Source of the DNA: Straminergon stramineum
Taxonomy: Eukaryota; Streptophyta; Bryopsida; Hypnales; Calliergonaceae
DNA: 64,000 nt
Assembly (NCBI GenBank): GCA_963920665.1
Contig: OY987266.1
Span: 24,044,248 to 24,108,247 of the forward strand
Direction of reading: 5' to 3'
Shown here: positions 22,507-33,974 of the stretch, piece after piece
How positions within the stretch are numbered: position 1 is the first letter of the stretch
How the letters are laid out: the number at the start of each line of letters is the position of its first letter
Program-made: the position numbers and the translations under genes
The notes under the pieces: model-generated
Database searches by the model: none
Seen by the model: the letters and a program-made list of their open reading frames with translations, nothing else
What the model was told of the DNA's origin: nothing

Positions 22507-22735
22507 CCAATTATATTATGGGTGTCTATGTTTTAGGTACCTTCTATGGTTATAGTATATTTATATTATAGGTTCCTATGTTACAAGCATCTTACATGGA
22601 TATAGGGTACTCATATTATAAGTATGTATGTTATAAACACCTTCAATATTGTAGAATATCTACTTTCACCTAGGCTCAAGGCTCATAGGCTCTCATTTCT
22701 AGGCTCACATGCTAGTGTCGTTGACCAACTACATA
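22507..22735. repeat. Right part of the split minisatellite/foldback locus
   Basis: The ~50-bp unit seen at 6421-6554 resumes here (TTCTATGGTTATAGTATATT, TACATGGATATAGGGTACTC) for about three imperfect copies. It is followed by CTAGGCTCACATGCTA, the exact complement of a 16-mer near 6122. Confidence 0.55.
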
Positions 22736-25124
22736 CTCAAACAATTGTACAATAAAAATTTCCAATTGGCACCAATTCATTACTAGATAATTTTTCATTC
22801 CTAAAATAACAATTCATAGGCTAGTAGTGGGGGCAATTCTTAAAGCATAGAATGAATACGGATAGTGCACCTAGGTATGCAAGATACACTTTACAAGTAG
22901 CTTAGCTTTGATCCAAATACTAAATAACTCATCACCTTTTATATTTTTAAAATTTTTCAATTTTCAATAAAAGATTGTTATACTTTTTACCTACAAAGAA
23001 TGCTCAAATCATTGAGTAAAGAGAATGAAAATCATGTCTAAAAAGTATGAATCTTGGACTTTTATTGATAGAAATGTAAATTTTTTAAGTTTGATTTTCA
23101 AAATTGTACAAAATTCAATTGAATTTTAGAATTTTATCAAATTCCTAATGAATTTTTCAAATTTGCAGCCTCATTGTATGGTGTGCATTTAGAACCAATT
23201 CATTACATACAAAATGGTGTGGATGTTTGATTGGCAAATTTTAGACTTTTAAAATACTTTGTGTGTCTATTGGAAATCTTCATACACAATCCATGTGGCT
23301 TCTAAAAGCATCCTAGTAATCCTCACAATTTTTTAGTGTATCATGGAAGGTTTAAGATTTCTTTCAAGAAACTTCAAGACGAACATAGTAATATTATATA
23401 TTGAAAGGACAAAGATAAAAAGCTCAATCTTGCCAATGTAAGTCTTAGTGTTTGAAAGTTTAGCTTGTTGACTTGATTCTATGCCGGTATGCCCAATTCA
23501 AATATTTTGTGAAGTTATCAAATCCATGAGTTTATCCAAGGTATGATACTTTTGTAACCTTTTAGAGTTTCAAGCTTGCTACATGCCATTTTGGCTAGTT
23601 GATTTTTCTTTGTTGCACAAAATTAACATCATTTCTTTATGTGTGATACACAACTTCATGAAACATATGCAAATCCCTTTTTTTACTCTTGAAATTTGTC
23701 AAGTATGTATCTAACATGATATAGTATGCAATTGTTAAATATAAATATTTAAAAATCTATACAAAGCAAAAAAAATACTCTAGAAAAAGTTTAAGTTTGT
23801 TGACCATGTATATGTTGGGTGTGGCCATTTTTTCCCCCTTCTAACTTTAGGAACATAATAGTCTTATAATCTATGTGGTAAAAGTTTCTAAGTATTTATC
23901 TCTATATTTCCACAGTTGTCTAGTAAATTTTTATTTGGTTGAAATTCATCTATGACAAAATAGGGCATATACTTTCTTTGATCCAACAAGAATACTAGAT
24001 GAAATGCTAAAGATTCTTGATAAAGTATAATCTTTTTCTTTTGTTTGCCATCAAGTTGTGTCAGATAGGGGATTATGGAAATGTTTCACATATATGACTA
24101 TAAATTTTCATTGGGGAATATCTCCAACTTTACACATGGTGCAACATTATTGTAAAGTAATAAAGGTTTTAGTGAATGATTTGGGGTCTTTGTAAACGTA
24201 CTTTAAATGATCACATACTTGATACCTTAAGGTTCCATCCAATCTTGATTTTGAAATTTAAAAATTCATATAAATTTTGAAAACTCTCCAAGAATATAAT
24301 TGTCTTTTGAAAATATATGACAAGTGAAAAAATATTATGTAATTGTAATTTTGATGATATCTATACTCCTTAGCAAAAATGATCAATTTCAGGTTGTTCT
24401 ACATTCCCTAAGCATTTGCACTATTGCACTCCAAATGTTGAACATTCACCAAAAGTTGATGATAAGTACTCCTAGACCTCTAAATCTTTTCTTTGAACTA
24501 GATCTTGGCATACTAAGGAGTGGCCCTTCAAAATCCAAGATAAGTCAGCTTTATCCTCCATTCTACATGGTGATTGGTGGATTCAAATAATTTAGAGGAC
24601 ACATTTAATAAGCAAGGTGGGAGATAAGAAGTTCGGGACGGCTCTTCAAAAATAGATGCACAATGATTGAGCCCAGTTTGGCAAACAGTGGCGCAGATAC
24701 CGTTGTTTTGATTCCAAAGAGTGACTGAATTCAAAATTTCCAAGTGATCATTGTCGGTAAATATTTGGTTGCTGCGATTATTTTTCGCTCCTAATAATTT
24801 AGAGCCGGTGAGTGGAGCTCCAAATTCCCCCGACCCACCTGGAAGTGCTTGCAGCACTCACTTCTCTACAACTTACTGCTGATCCCCATTCTGTGCACTC
24901 CCAAACACTGTACGTTGGAGTGGAGAAATACAGTAGTATCTCTGCATGAGATTCTCCGTTGCCGTAACTTCATACGTTCAGGAAACTGATAAATATCTCT
25001 GCATGAGATATCTCAGCCAGCCAGCCAGCCTAGCGCCTTGGAAAGGTCAAAAGAACTACACTCAGCTTAAGTTAAGTTAAGTACGTTAACTGCTGCCGTG
25101 GGCTTTCATTGTTGTACCGGTATA
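22736..25124. other. AT-rich intergenic DNA
   Basis: I see no gene. A more GC-balanced patch at 24600-25120 has an open minus-strand frame (24528-24857) without recognisable features, a short CCAG tandem at 25017-25030 and a repeated TATCTCTGCATGAGAT (24937, 24991). Confidence 0.5.
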
Positions 25125-25667
25125 AGGTAAACCTGCCTATGACAGGCAGAATGAGTGGTCTGTACTGTTGCCATTAGCAAAATGATTCAGATTTTGTTTC
25201 CATACATAGACATATGTGAGAATTGAAGGAAGCAATTGAAATTTTATTTTTTGGACAAAGTAAGAATTTTTTATGAATTTTTGAAGTGTACAACCCAATT
25301 AGCCCAATAGAATCTATAGACTACCCCAAATCAACAAAAAGGATTCCCATAATGGTCATTTTATCACCTAAAGCAATCACAACATTTTCTAAAATGGCTA
25401 CAATATTTCCTAACATGGCCATGACATGAAGGAATAAAAAAATAAATTTTTATGACCAATTTACACTTGAATGGTGTAAGTGTCCTATGACAGTTACTAA
25501 TAACTCCATGACCATCTCCCAAGACAAGATTATGGCCATAAATCAACCTAATGTAGTCCTAATCTCATTTATCACAAAAAACCTGCCGTGGGTTGATGTA
25601 AGACTCTAATAGGTGGTTTCCTAGATGACTGCATTAGGCAGTTTGCCTGTCATGGGCTGGTTTACCT
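25125..25667 (+). mobile_element. TA-flanked MITE, copy 1
   Basis: The ends are inverted repeats of about 25 bp (AGGTAAACCTGCCTATGACA.. and the complement of GCCTGTCATGGGCTGGTTTA). TATA lies on both sides (25121-25124 and 25668-25671), consistent with a TA or longer duplication. It is AT-rich and non-coding. A related copy lies inverted at 26097-26593. Confidence 0.7.
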
Positions 25668-26096
25668 TATAAGGCCGGCACTCTCTTTTGCAATTGGCAA
25701 TGAAATTTTCTATTCATTTGCTCCTAAAATTAAAGAAAATTAAAGAAAAGTTACAACAAATAACTTAGTATCCAGTCTCTGCACTGACCGGCCAATCAAT
25801 AAGACAAGCCATGCCACTAGTTTTTATTCCGTCTACTGAAGGATTGGAATCATTGGACACTTCCACGCAGAAATAGAAATCTGGATGATGGAATTGATCA
25901 TTCACGTACTCACAGTCGAGTCGACCATCTATCCAATTGTAAGCTTAAATGCCAATCCTGCTTCATCACTGACTTGACTGAGCCTGCTTGCTGCTTGCAA
26001 CCTCGCTCTAATACTGACTCGGCACGTCAAAAATAGTGAATCCACACGAACGTCCAGCTCAGTTAAGAGGCACCCTTGCCTGCCTAATTGACCATA

Positions 26097-26593
26097 AGGT
26101 AAACCAACCCATGACAGGCAAACTGCCATATGCAATCATCTAGAAAACCACTCATTAGAGTCTTACACCAACCCATGGCAGATTTTTCTGATAAATGAGA
26201 TTAGGACTACATTAGGCTAATTTGTGGCCATAATCTTGTCTTGGGAGATGGTCATGGAGTTATTAGTGACTGTCATAGGGCACTTACACCATTCAAGTGT
26301 AAATTGGTCATAAAAAGTTATTTTTTTATTCCTTCATGTCATGGCCATGTTAGGAAATGTTGTGGCCATGTTAGAAAATGTTGTGACTGCTGTAGGTGGT
26401 AAGATGACCATTATGGAAACCCTTTTTGTACACTTCAAAAATTCATAAAAAATTCTTACTTTGTTGAAAAAATAAATTTTCAATTGCTTCCTTCAATTCT
26501 CACATCTGTCTATGTATGGAAAAAAATCTGAATCATTTTGCTAATGGCAACAGTACAGACCACTCATTCTGCCTATCATAGGCAAGTTTACCT
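26097..26593 (-). mobile_element. TA-flanked MITE, copy 2, inverted relative to copy 1
   Basis: It is the reverse-orientation relative of 25125-25667 along essentially its whole length (for example GATTAGGACTACATTAGG, complement of 25549-25566). The ends are AGGTAAACCAACCCATGACA and the complement of CCTATCATAGGCAAGTTTAC. It is flanked by ..ATA and TAAT. The spacer between the two copies is 429 bp. Confidence 0.7.
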
Positions 26594-27290
26594 TAATTAT
26601 ATGGTTGATCTAAAACTTTAGGCTCGATTGAGTGTGGGCAGGTAAATTTCTTTGACTGTTTAAAAAAAATTTATGGATAGTACCGAAGGTTAACTATTAT
26701 GTATCAACGAGTAATGGAAGAGTAAAACTCGCAAATTTTACTTGATTTCCCTACTTTGAACAAAGTTGGTCAATTTCACTTGATTTGAGGTCTACAAAAT
26801 TGTAATTATCCATTTACTTTGAAAATGGTCTTGATGAAAAGACTAAAGTATTTTTTTCATGATTTTCATCATTGAAAACTTAAAATATGAAAGTGTTGAT
26901 TTGAAGTTATTTGTGATTCTCTACTTATCAAAAAAAATTGCATTTCAACAAGTGCAAAGTGGATTACGTTATGAGTTTGATAGCTATTCATTTAAACTTA
27001 AGATTTTTGGAATTGCATTTTAGTGTGCTAACACAAGTTCTAGTTGTTCATGTCATCTCCAATCCCAAAACAATCTTATATACAAATTTCTCAAACATTG
27101 TGGGGAGGGGCATCACACTAAAAATAGGATGCATATATTTCTCTTGTTATGAGCTCACAACTCTTTTGTAATTTTACACTCAAAATTGATAAGTACACTA
27201 ACAAAAAAATTATTCAAACATCCATACAATTGAATTCAATTCAATTAGATTCAGAAAGGAAAAAAAATTTGCTTCATTGGGGATAACTAT
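26594..27290. other. AT-rich intergenic DNA
   Basis: No gene or clear repeat is visible. The short ORF at 26938-27171 has no recognisable features. Confidence 0.5.
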
Positions 27291-28806
27291 AAGCCCATGC
27301 TCTTTTTTCACACGAAAAACGCACTCGGAAGAGCCTCACAAGCCAAATTCCGTCTCTGCCGGGCTCCAGGCCTCTCCCGGCCCTGCCTGCCTGCGCCTTT
27401 TGGTCTCGGAGCTCGATCGCTAACTTATTATCCCCGTCTCCACCATCACCCGCCTACTTTCCCTGATCTTTTCGCCGTGTCGGATAGTTTCCATCATGCA
27501 ACTCTAGAACTCCTGATCTTCTGCTCGCCATCTGGTTGTTTCATCACATCGTGACAAAGTCAGTTACGTTAATAGCCGTGTCACTTGCGGTGTTCTGGCT
27601 GCTGTTCATGGCGGACAATGTCGTCTTGGCTCGCTCCCGAATTTCTCGTTGGTGATTGATTGGGGTGGCTTGGCCTGGCTCACTTTCAGTTTTCTGACTG
27701 CAGGTTTTTCCCTGGGCCGGAAATTTCCCCCTGGGGGAAGGGATTGGCGCTTGTAGTTGGAGGTTCGTCTCCGAGCCGTCTTGGGGGGATTGAACACACA
27801 CCACGGTTTTTGGGGAGCTAGCTTGGCTGCCAACGACGTTGGAATTTCTGCTCATTGGTGGTGAGATGCTTTGCGAGCTGCAGCCGGGAATGGAATGGAG
27901 CTGACCGGGGTAAGTGCTAATTGCAAAGAGTTTCGCGTAGTCATGTATCGAACGAGTAGAATGAGGGTGCCACCTAGCTTTCTCTGTCGAGTGGCAGTCA
28001 TCCTGCCATTTGTAAGTCCTGGTCTCTCTTGAAACACTGATTTCGAAGCCGAATTAAGAGCAGGCCAGGTGGATGTTAACACCTGGAGTGCAACAGAAAG
28101 TGTTCGGTCTCTTGGCACGGTCCGCTCGCACTCGGTGTAAGGAGAGATGGTAGCAAGGGTGTGACTGTAGAAGTGAATGAATGTCGGTACACTTTCGTAC
28201 TTAACACTCTTGATAGCACCATTCTGAACACCAAGAGCGAATAGACATACATTTGGGATCTGAAAAAATGGTGGTGATACGTTCCTGTTCTGCTTTTGTA
28301 TATTTTGCAATTCAATAGGACCCGCTGAAAAATGTCCTTCGATCTTAATGTGGTTGAACTAGCTGGATCGGACATGTCGTTACTTGGGTTCCTCGCACTG
28401 TCGTGTAGCTTCTATCTTCAATTTTCTGCAAAGAACCCAGGATATGGAATGATTTCAGTGTGACCAGTATGCCGAGTTTGGTGTGTCACAAGGAGAAAAT
28501 GCGGTGATTCTTTCAGCCATTTATAATTTCTCCTCATGAGGATGTCAAAGTGCACTGCCAAGAATGCCCTGTTTCTGTGTTTGCTCTTCTATCAAGTGGC
28601 ACTTCGTGGAGGTATGCAGCGTTGGTTCTTTAGCCCCCCGGACTAAAAAGTCTGTGGGTACTAAACAACCGCAGTTTAGCTCCGGCTAAAGCACAGTGGC
28701 CTTGATTCGACGAGGGTAGTGGTACAAAAATGGAGCTAATTTTTGGCCGACTTGTTCTGAGAGCTTATTCTGTTCGTTACAGGTGCAGAGAGAGCAACCG
28801 CAGTCG
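27291..28806 (+). promoter_or_regulatory. Promoter, leader exon and 5'UTR intron of the second ABI3 copy
   Basis: A sharp shift to GC-rich, pyrimidine-rich sequence begins near 27320. A plausible leader exon ends at 27909 with the donor GTAAGT, and the intron runs to the acceptor AG at 28781-28782. ATGs in the leader (27607, 27866, 27889) open only short frames, possible upstream ORFs. From about 28088 the intron is the duplicate of 1-569. A ~95-bp insertion (about 28623-28735), with TTTAGCCCCCCGGACTAAA and GTTTAGCTCCGGCTAAAG, has no counterpart in copy 1 and looks like a small MITE. Confidence 0.5.
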
Positions 28807-29895
28807 ATGCAAGGTGATTTCTGTGGACCCAAGTGGACCCAACTGGAGGAATTGAAGGTTTTAAGGATGGAGAGCAAAGGAGACCTCTGGATGGACATGT
28901 ATGAGTCTGCCAGTATTCGCCGTGGACTATCTGCTGCTTCTGTTCTGGAGATTCAAGAAAGTGAAGATTTCTCATCACATGATGGATCCCTTCCATCGTG
29001 TTCGTCCTCCTCTGAACGTAACAGCTCAACAGACCTTACCGACGGGGCTGCCGAGGTCATCGCTATATTAGAGGATGGTGAAGTTCGCGCTATGCTGCAG
29101 GATGCCGAAGTACGTGCTGTGCTGAGGAAGGTAATAGTTAACGAAGGCGTGTTGAATAAGGCAATTCAGAGCTTGGGCGGTGGGGAGAAAGGACTCAATA
29201 GCCTGATGGAATATATTATGGTGTGGGTGAAGCAACAAAGAGACATCCAATCGTCGTCTCAGCAACCACCACCACCTCCCCCTTCCAATCTAGCTTGGAA
29301 TTTCTCCACTACACAGAATGTGGTTCTTCAGCCCAGTTCTGATGCATTTCAGATTCTCAGCGGTATTCTGCAGCCTCCTCCAACAACGCAGGTTCTTGAC
29401 CAAGAGATGAGGTATACTCAGCGCTTGAAGTCCCGAAAGCTAATGACTGGGAAGCCAGAGTTGGGTGCTGGACTTGGAGGTTTAGACGACAGTGCGTTTT
29501 GTCCGAGCAGTTTCATCAGTAGCCCGGAAGACTGTAAGCCTGAGATGTCGAGTCCTGATATAATGGCTCCCAGCAACCCTCAGCAGCAGCAGTCTGTGAC
29601 TCCCTTTACGAGTGCACACGTTGCCATGCGTTCTGTAGTGCCGACTCCTGCCATGACCACAAAAGCAGCACGAAGACACCGAATGACCCGGCAGAGGCAA
29701 TCCTTTCATGCACGAGCAGCCAGTCCTGTTGCAACAGCCCCTGCATCTATCGGCGGTGTATCGTTATGGAATACGAATGCTGCCACACCTCCAGCAGCGA
29801 CGAGCTCAGGGATGTCCGTGGCCCAAACTACTCCCCGAAGTGCTCCTGTCACTGCTGCACGGGAGGTACCGAAGGACCTCCAGCCCAAATTTTAG
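28807..29895 (+). CDS. Truncated ABI3-like paralogue: B1 and B2 kept, B3 deleted
   Basis: The open frame of 362 aa corresponds to exon 1 of the gene at 594-1673 plus ten readthrough codons. It keeps the acidic N terminus, the B1-like block (GLNSLMEYIMVWVKQQRD) and the B2 basic motif (ARRHRMTRQRQSFHARAASP). All length differences from the full gene are in-frame, mainly in Pro/Gln-rich linkers. The old exon 1 donor (GGGAG|GTACCG, 29865/29866) is still present, but no B3 exon follows. Downstream sequence has a ~2.5-kb deletion that fuses intron 1 to the last exon. If translated, the product could bind bZIP partners through B1 but could not bind RY DNA; that is inference. It may equally be a young pseudogene. 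The start follows the acceptor at 28782. Confidence 0.65.
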   Translation: MQGDFCGPKWTQLEELKVLRMESKGDLWMDMYESASIRRGLSAASVLEIQESEDFSSHDGSLPSCSSSSERNSSTDLTDGAAEVIAILEDGEVRAMLQDAEVRAVLRKVIVNEGVLNKAIQSLGGGEKGLNSLMEYIMVWVKQQRDIQSSSQQPPPPPPSNLAWNFSTTQNVVLQPSSDAFQILSGILQPPPTTQVLDQEMRYTQRLKSRKLMTGKPELGAGLGGLDDSAFCPSSFISSPEDCKPEMSSPDIMAPSNPQQQQSVTPFTSAHVAMRSVVPTPAMTTKAARRHRMTRQRQSFHARAASPVATAPASIGGVSLWNTNAATPPAATSSGMSVAQTTPRSAPVTAAREVPKDLQPKF

Positions 29896-30705
29896 ACGCC
29901 GTCTCAAAACTGCAAACGTACTTTTTCAAGGAGCCGTATGGTTAAGAGTCCCTCTGATCTGCAGTCCTGGAGATTTTTGGTAAGACTCTGGGGATACAGT
30001 CGAGACTGTTTCGAAGTTCTGTTGTGTGAAAAGTTGTGTGTTAGGGTAAGAAGCATGTAACCTGTAGACATGTGATTTTGGGACATTACAAGTGACACCT
30101 TACTTATTCCCCAAGTGCCTGAGCTTAAAATAGAAAGCCCACTTTGGAAGCTTAATGCCTTAAGCCTAGGTCAGTTTCAACATTTGTGTGTGTAAATGCT
30201 TAAATTTGGAATTTAGACTGTTGGAACTTTCATTTTGTCATTTTCAAATTTTGGGGAAATTTCTAATTAAAGCGTTTCAGATTTCACAAAGATCTAAAAA
30301 CCTTCAAATAGAATTGTCTTTCCTTTTGGACTGTTGGTCTACAAATTGGAAAAACTTTGGAGGACATGCTTCAAATTTTGGCTACTTATTCACGAAACTG
30401 ATTCGGTAGTAGGGTATAGCCAATAATGGTAACTTCCAAAACTCATTTCTACTGCTGAAAACTTTTGGTTATGATTTCTTCTTACCAGTTTAATTTGTGA
30501 CCTTCCTTGAAGATTCCTACATGATGCATTCCAACTCTTTTACTTATGGAAGTGGCCAAGTTGGAGTCAATACGCACTTACAGGTTAACGCCCAAGTCCC
30601 AAGTGGTCACTTCCTTGGACTTCCCCTTTGAGGAGATTATGGCGGTGACAAGGACACAACCCGATGGTATAGGACTATCAACCCTCCGGATCCAAGTCAT
30701 CCTTT
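29896..30705 (+). pseudogene. Deleted remainder of the second ABI3 copy
   Basis: Positions 29896-30614 align with 1734-2370 (intron 1) of the full gene. At 30614/30615 the sequence jumps to the equivalent of 4900, the end of the last exon, still readable as LDFPFEEIMAVTRTQPDG. Exons 2 to 5, most of exon 6 and the intron 3 MITE are absent. The stop codon of the last exon is mutated. Confidence 0.75.
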
Positions 30706-31383
30706 TGTCGAACCAGAGCGGTTCCTTCTTTCCTCATGGTAACCCTTGTCTGTTTAAATGCTGGACTATCAACCCAATGCTTTCGATGAACATTCTAATC
30801 CTGCCATTGTTGAGCTATGAGAGCCTTTCATATGCTCATTCGAACGCTATTGACTACCAACAACACATGCCATAAGCTTACAGAATCGTTTCAGACTGCA
30901 GACACATGAATGGAAAGAAGAACTTTCAAAATTCCCATTTGCAATTGCAAGCTCACTGCTCATAAAGAAACAAAAACAACTGGCAGGGCCCAAACAAAAG
31001 CTCCAGGAAGATCACAGGATGAACCCTTCAGAAGCTTAATGCCAAATTTATCGTGGTAAAATGAAGCAAGGAGTTTTTTTACCAGAGCTGCTCCGGTCCA
31101 GGCGGAGCCCTAGACCAGTCTCAACACGTTAGGGAGGCTGACTCAGTACAGGACCCCATCCCTCTGGCGGCCATATCTGTATTTATATCCCTCAAAATAC
31201 AACTTAGAATCGCAGATTAGGACAGCTTCTCAACCTCTTTGCACCATACATTACAAGGACGTTTCAAGCAAGTCACGAATAGGTTCACGTTGAATTTTTT
31301 TTTTAAATTCCAAGAGATCACTTGCAACACCTATCCACGTAAGATATAATATGGTGGAATGCGTCTACTCGGAGGGTCCTTAC
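30706..31383. other. Intergenic region with a microinverted ABI3 3' segment
   Basis: About 30704-30800 matches the reverse complement of 4988-5087 (for example GCGGTTCCTTCTTTCCTCAT against the complement near 5050-5073). The rest shows no gene. It contains a short GC-rich patch at 31080-31180 of unknown nature. Confidence 0.45.
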
Positions 31384-32687
31384 TTAGTAAAACGCTTTGC
31401 CTTGGATTAGGGCATATGGCACAGGGCCATAATGCCTTGAGTCGGTAAAATTATAAGAATTGTCACCTTGCAACCACACATGCCCCTTGGGCTCCTGCAC
31501 GCAATGACGAAAATCGAAAAAGCAACATTTTAAGCACATCTTCAAAAGCAACTAAAAAAGAAAAGTCAGCATGACATACTCCAGAGTCCAAAACCGAAAC
31601 CCAAGAGAGATAACAAGGAACACAGAACATCTAAAAAAACCCTATTATATTCAAATTTTATAAATAATGAATTCATTAAATCTAATAGAATATTAGATCA
31701 ATATTACGATAATGTCAAGCTTAATGTCATCTAAATAGTGGTCAGTATAATAGCAAATTAATGCTAAGGACATTAACATTAAGTTCTCACTATTTAAGCT
31801 ACACCAACATTAACAGAACCTTAACTCAACGTGAGGACTTTTTGAATCTAAAGCCTATTAAGGAATTTTGTCAATCCAACGCGGGGTGTTTTTTTTGTGA
31901 TTGATGGCATGAGATGATTGTTTCCATCCAGGAACACTCTGAAGCGAAACACAAGTCAACTGAAAAAAGCCTGGAATAAAGTTATGTATTTCATCTTTCT
32001 ATCATACGGAAAGACACCCACATTATGAGGAAATGATTAAGAAGGTAAATGTTACCACAGCTTGACGAGTGTGGCCTCAGCTAGAAGTGGGAAGGACAGT
32101 GACAGTCTCCCCTTCTAATCCAAGAACTCGCTTACAGACCACGAGCCGGGGATTTGGATCGGGCCATGACCACATCGCCCGGTTTGATCTTCTCAAACTT
32201 CGAGGATAGATGCTCCAGCAGCAATATGTCCCCAGAAACATTGAAGGTTGGTAGCATGCTTGACCCTAGACACTGTCGATCACACGAACTTAACCGTTAA
32301 AAATTTGAGTCTATCACAAATGCACCAGAGAAGGTCTCTCCAATCCAATTGAAGAAATTAGGCTATTTTAGTTCAATCAGGAGAAGTGACAAAAATGTCA
32401 TTTGGATTCCATCCTTTGAAATTGGTGAAAATTTTCAAAAAATCCTTACTCGGGTGCATCAGGCAAATCTGTCGACATATTGCTACAACTTACATTTGTG
32501 AGTCTCATACCTGAAGCACTTCAGCAACATGGTTGGAGAAGACGTTCAAGAAGCAGATGAACTGCGTAAACACAACGGACCTCTCGAAAGCCTCCTGCAG
32601 AAGAGCTCTCCACGACGTAATGCTCTCCAAGACCCTGAATTTTTTAAATTTAGCCCCTGCAGGACACTTTTTTGCGCCGTCCTGCAC
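31384..32687 (-). pseudogene. IMP1: Mitochondrial inner membrane protease subunit 1-like gene with apparent frameshift
   Basis: Three exons are recognisable: 32511-32687, about 32040-32272 and 31384-31494. Exon 1 gives SWRALLQEAFERSVVFTQF. Exon 2 begins CLGSSMLPTFNVSGDILLLE, with the catalytic Ser of the signal peptidase I (S26) family in GSSMLPT, then HLSSKFEKIKPGDVVMARS. The catalytic-Lys segment VVCKRVLGLEGETVTVLP follows, but one base out of frame, so the first frame ends at a stop near 32133. Exon 3 gives [12 protein letters not shown] and [19 protein letters not shown], then stops, whereas family members usually run on with a RVWP-type tail. The normal enzyme cleaves presequences on the mitochondrial inner membrane. 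The frameshift and short tail suggest decay, but an assembly error or mis-drawn exon is possible. Confidence 0.65.
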
Positions 32688-33974
32688 GAACGAGAGCGAC
32701 AGAAGGTTAGGGTTTAGGATTTAGGGACAGAAACAAGGACAACCAATGTGATGTGGTGTATACAATGTCCATTGCCGTAACAGCAAGCCAAACCGCTTAG
32801 TGCTACTCTACGCCCCACCACGATCTTCAAATCCTCGGTCTTACATACGCATACATATTCCTAGCGAACAATATTCAAACAAACAGAAAACGCATATGGA
32901 TGGAGAGTTCTTTCTTCAACAGAATCGTACACACTCTCCGCAAAATGAGATTCAACCATCCCGACTTGTCCAAGTTACAACCCAACACATTCACAATCCT
33001 TCAAAGTGAAAAGACCATCCAAAAATAACATTAATAAACCCATCGCATTGTTCATGCTGCTCTTGAACTCTGCAGATAATTTTTCCGTAGAAGGACCCTA
33101 CCTCATTCTAGCATAAAACCATCCGCCCATTTGCGAAGTCAGATACATGACAAGGTCTTGCACCACAAGATTCCGCACTTGCGTAGAATTCGTTCAAATC
33201 AAAACCACCGTCTACAAGAAGGAAAAATCTAATCGACTGGGTAGCATAGGCTGCTGAGAATCTGAGCTTCGCGGATTTAGACAATCCACGGAAGAAGTCT
33301 GTCACCAGATTGGAATCAGTCAAACGTACAGACTGGCTTACTATTTCGAGCGAAAATTAGGGCTAGAGTTTTCGGGATGAGACTTTTGCACAATGGATGA
33401 TATATCACAAATGGTTTCAATGTTCATTCGTTATCTTGGTCATGTAACTTATGGGTTTGTTTGTGTGACCCCTGCCCCGTTTAACTTAACCCTTAACCCC
33501 TAAAAAAAATCCCACACAACCATTTTATGGTTGCTGTCCAAGTTTGGGCAGAATTATGGAGCAGAAAAAACTCTTTTTACAATTTTCTTTTTTTTAATGC
33601 AAACTAGAGAAGGTTATCTTTCAATTTTCACATTCAATTCTAAGATTGCTATGGTTAAAAGTAAATCACAAGGAAAATTTTGAAAAGGGACGAATATTTG
33701 CCTCGTATTTAAAATTTACTATTCAAAAAAAGTATGAATGATCCCATGATTCATTTTCACAAAACTAGTGGAATTGCAATTTTGGCCAATGATTAAAATA
33801 AATAAATAAATCTAATGCTAAAGATAGAAATTTCATTTTTGGTGAATTTTTGGAGTCAAAACTTCAAAAGTTTATTTGAAAAAAAATCTAAAAATTGTTT
33901 TGAAACTTTGAACATATAGATATTTTGTACTTTTGATACTTAACTTTAATTAGTAACTATAAGATAAAATAAGA
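32688..33974. other. Region upstream of the IMP1-like locus
   Basis: This is a likely promoter side. It holds a telomere-like TTAGGGTTTAGGATTTAGGG (32706-32725). A minus-strand frame at 33108-33323 (containing FRGLSKSAKLRFSAAYATQS) is unrecognised and may be chance. From 33480 on it is AT-rich. Confidence 0.35.

Noticed and set aside
24528..24857. 109-aa minus-strand ORF in a GC-balanced patch
   Set aside because: No recognisable domain, no splice context, and no second copy in the window.
28736..29265. Minus-strand ORFs opposite the truncated ABI3 exon (28736-29029, 29068-29265)
   Set aside because: The same shadows occur opposite the full-length ABI3 exon, so they are a consequence of its codon use.
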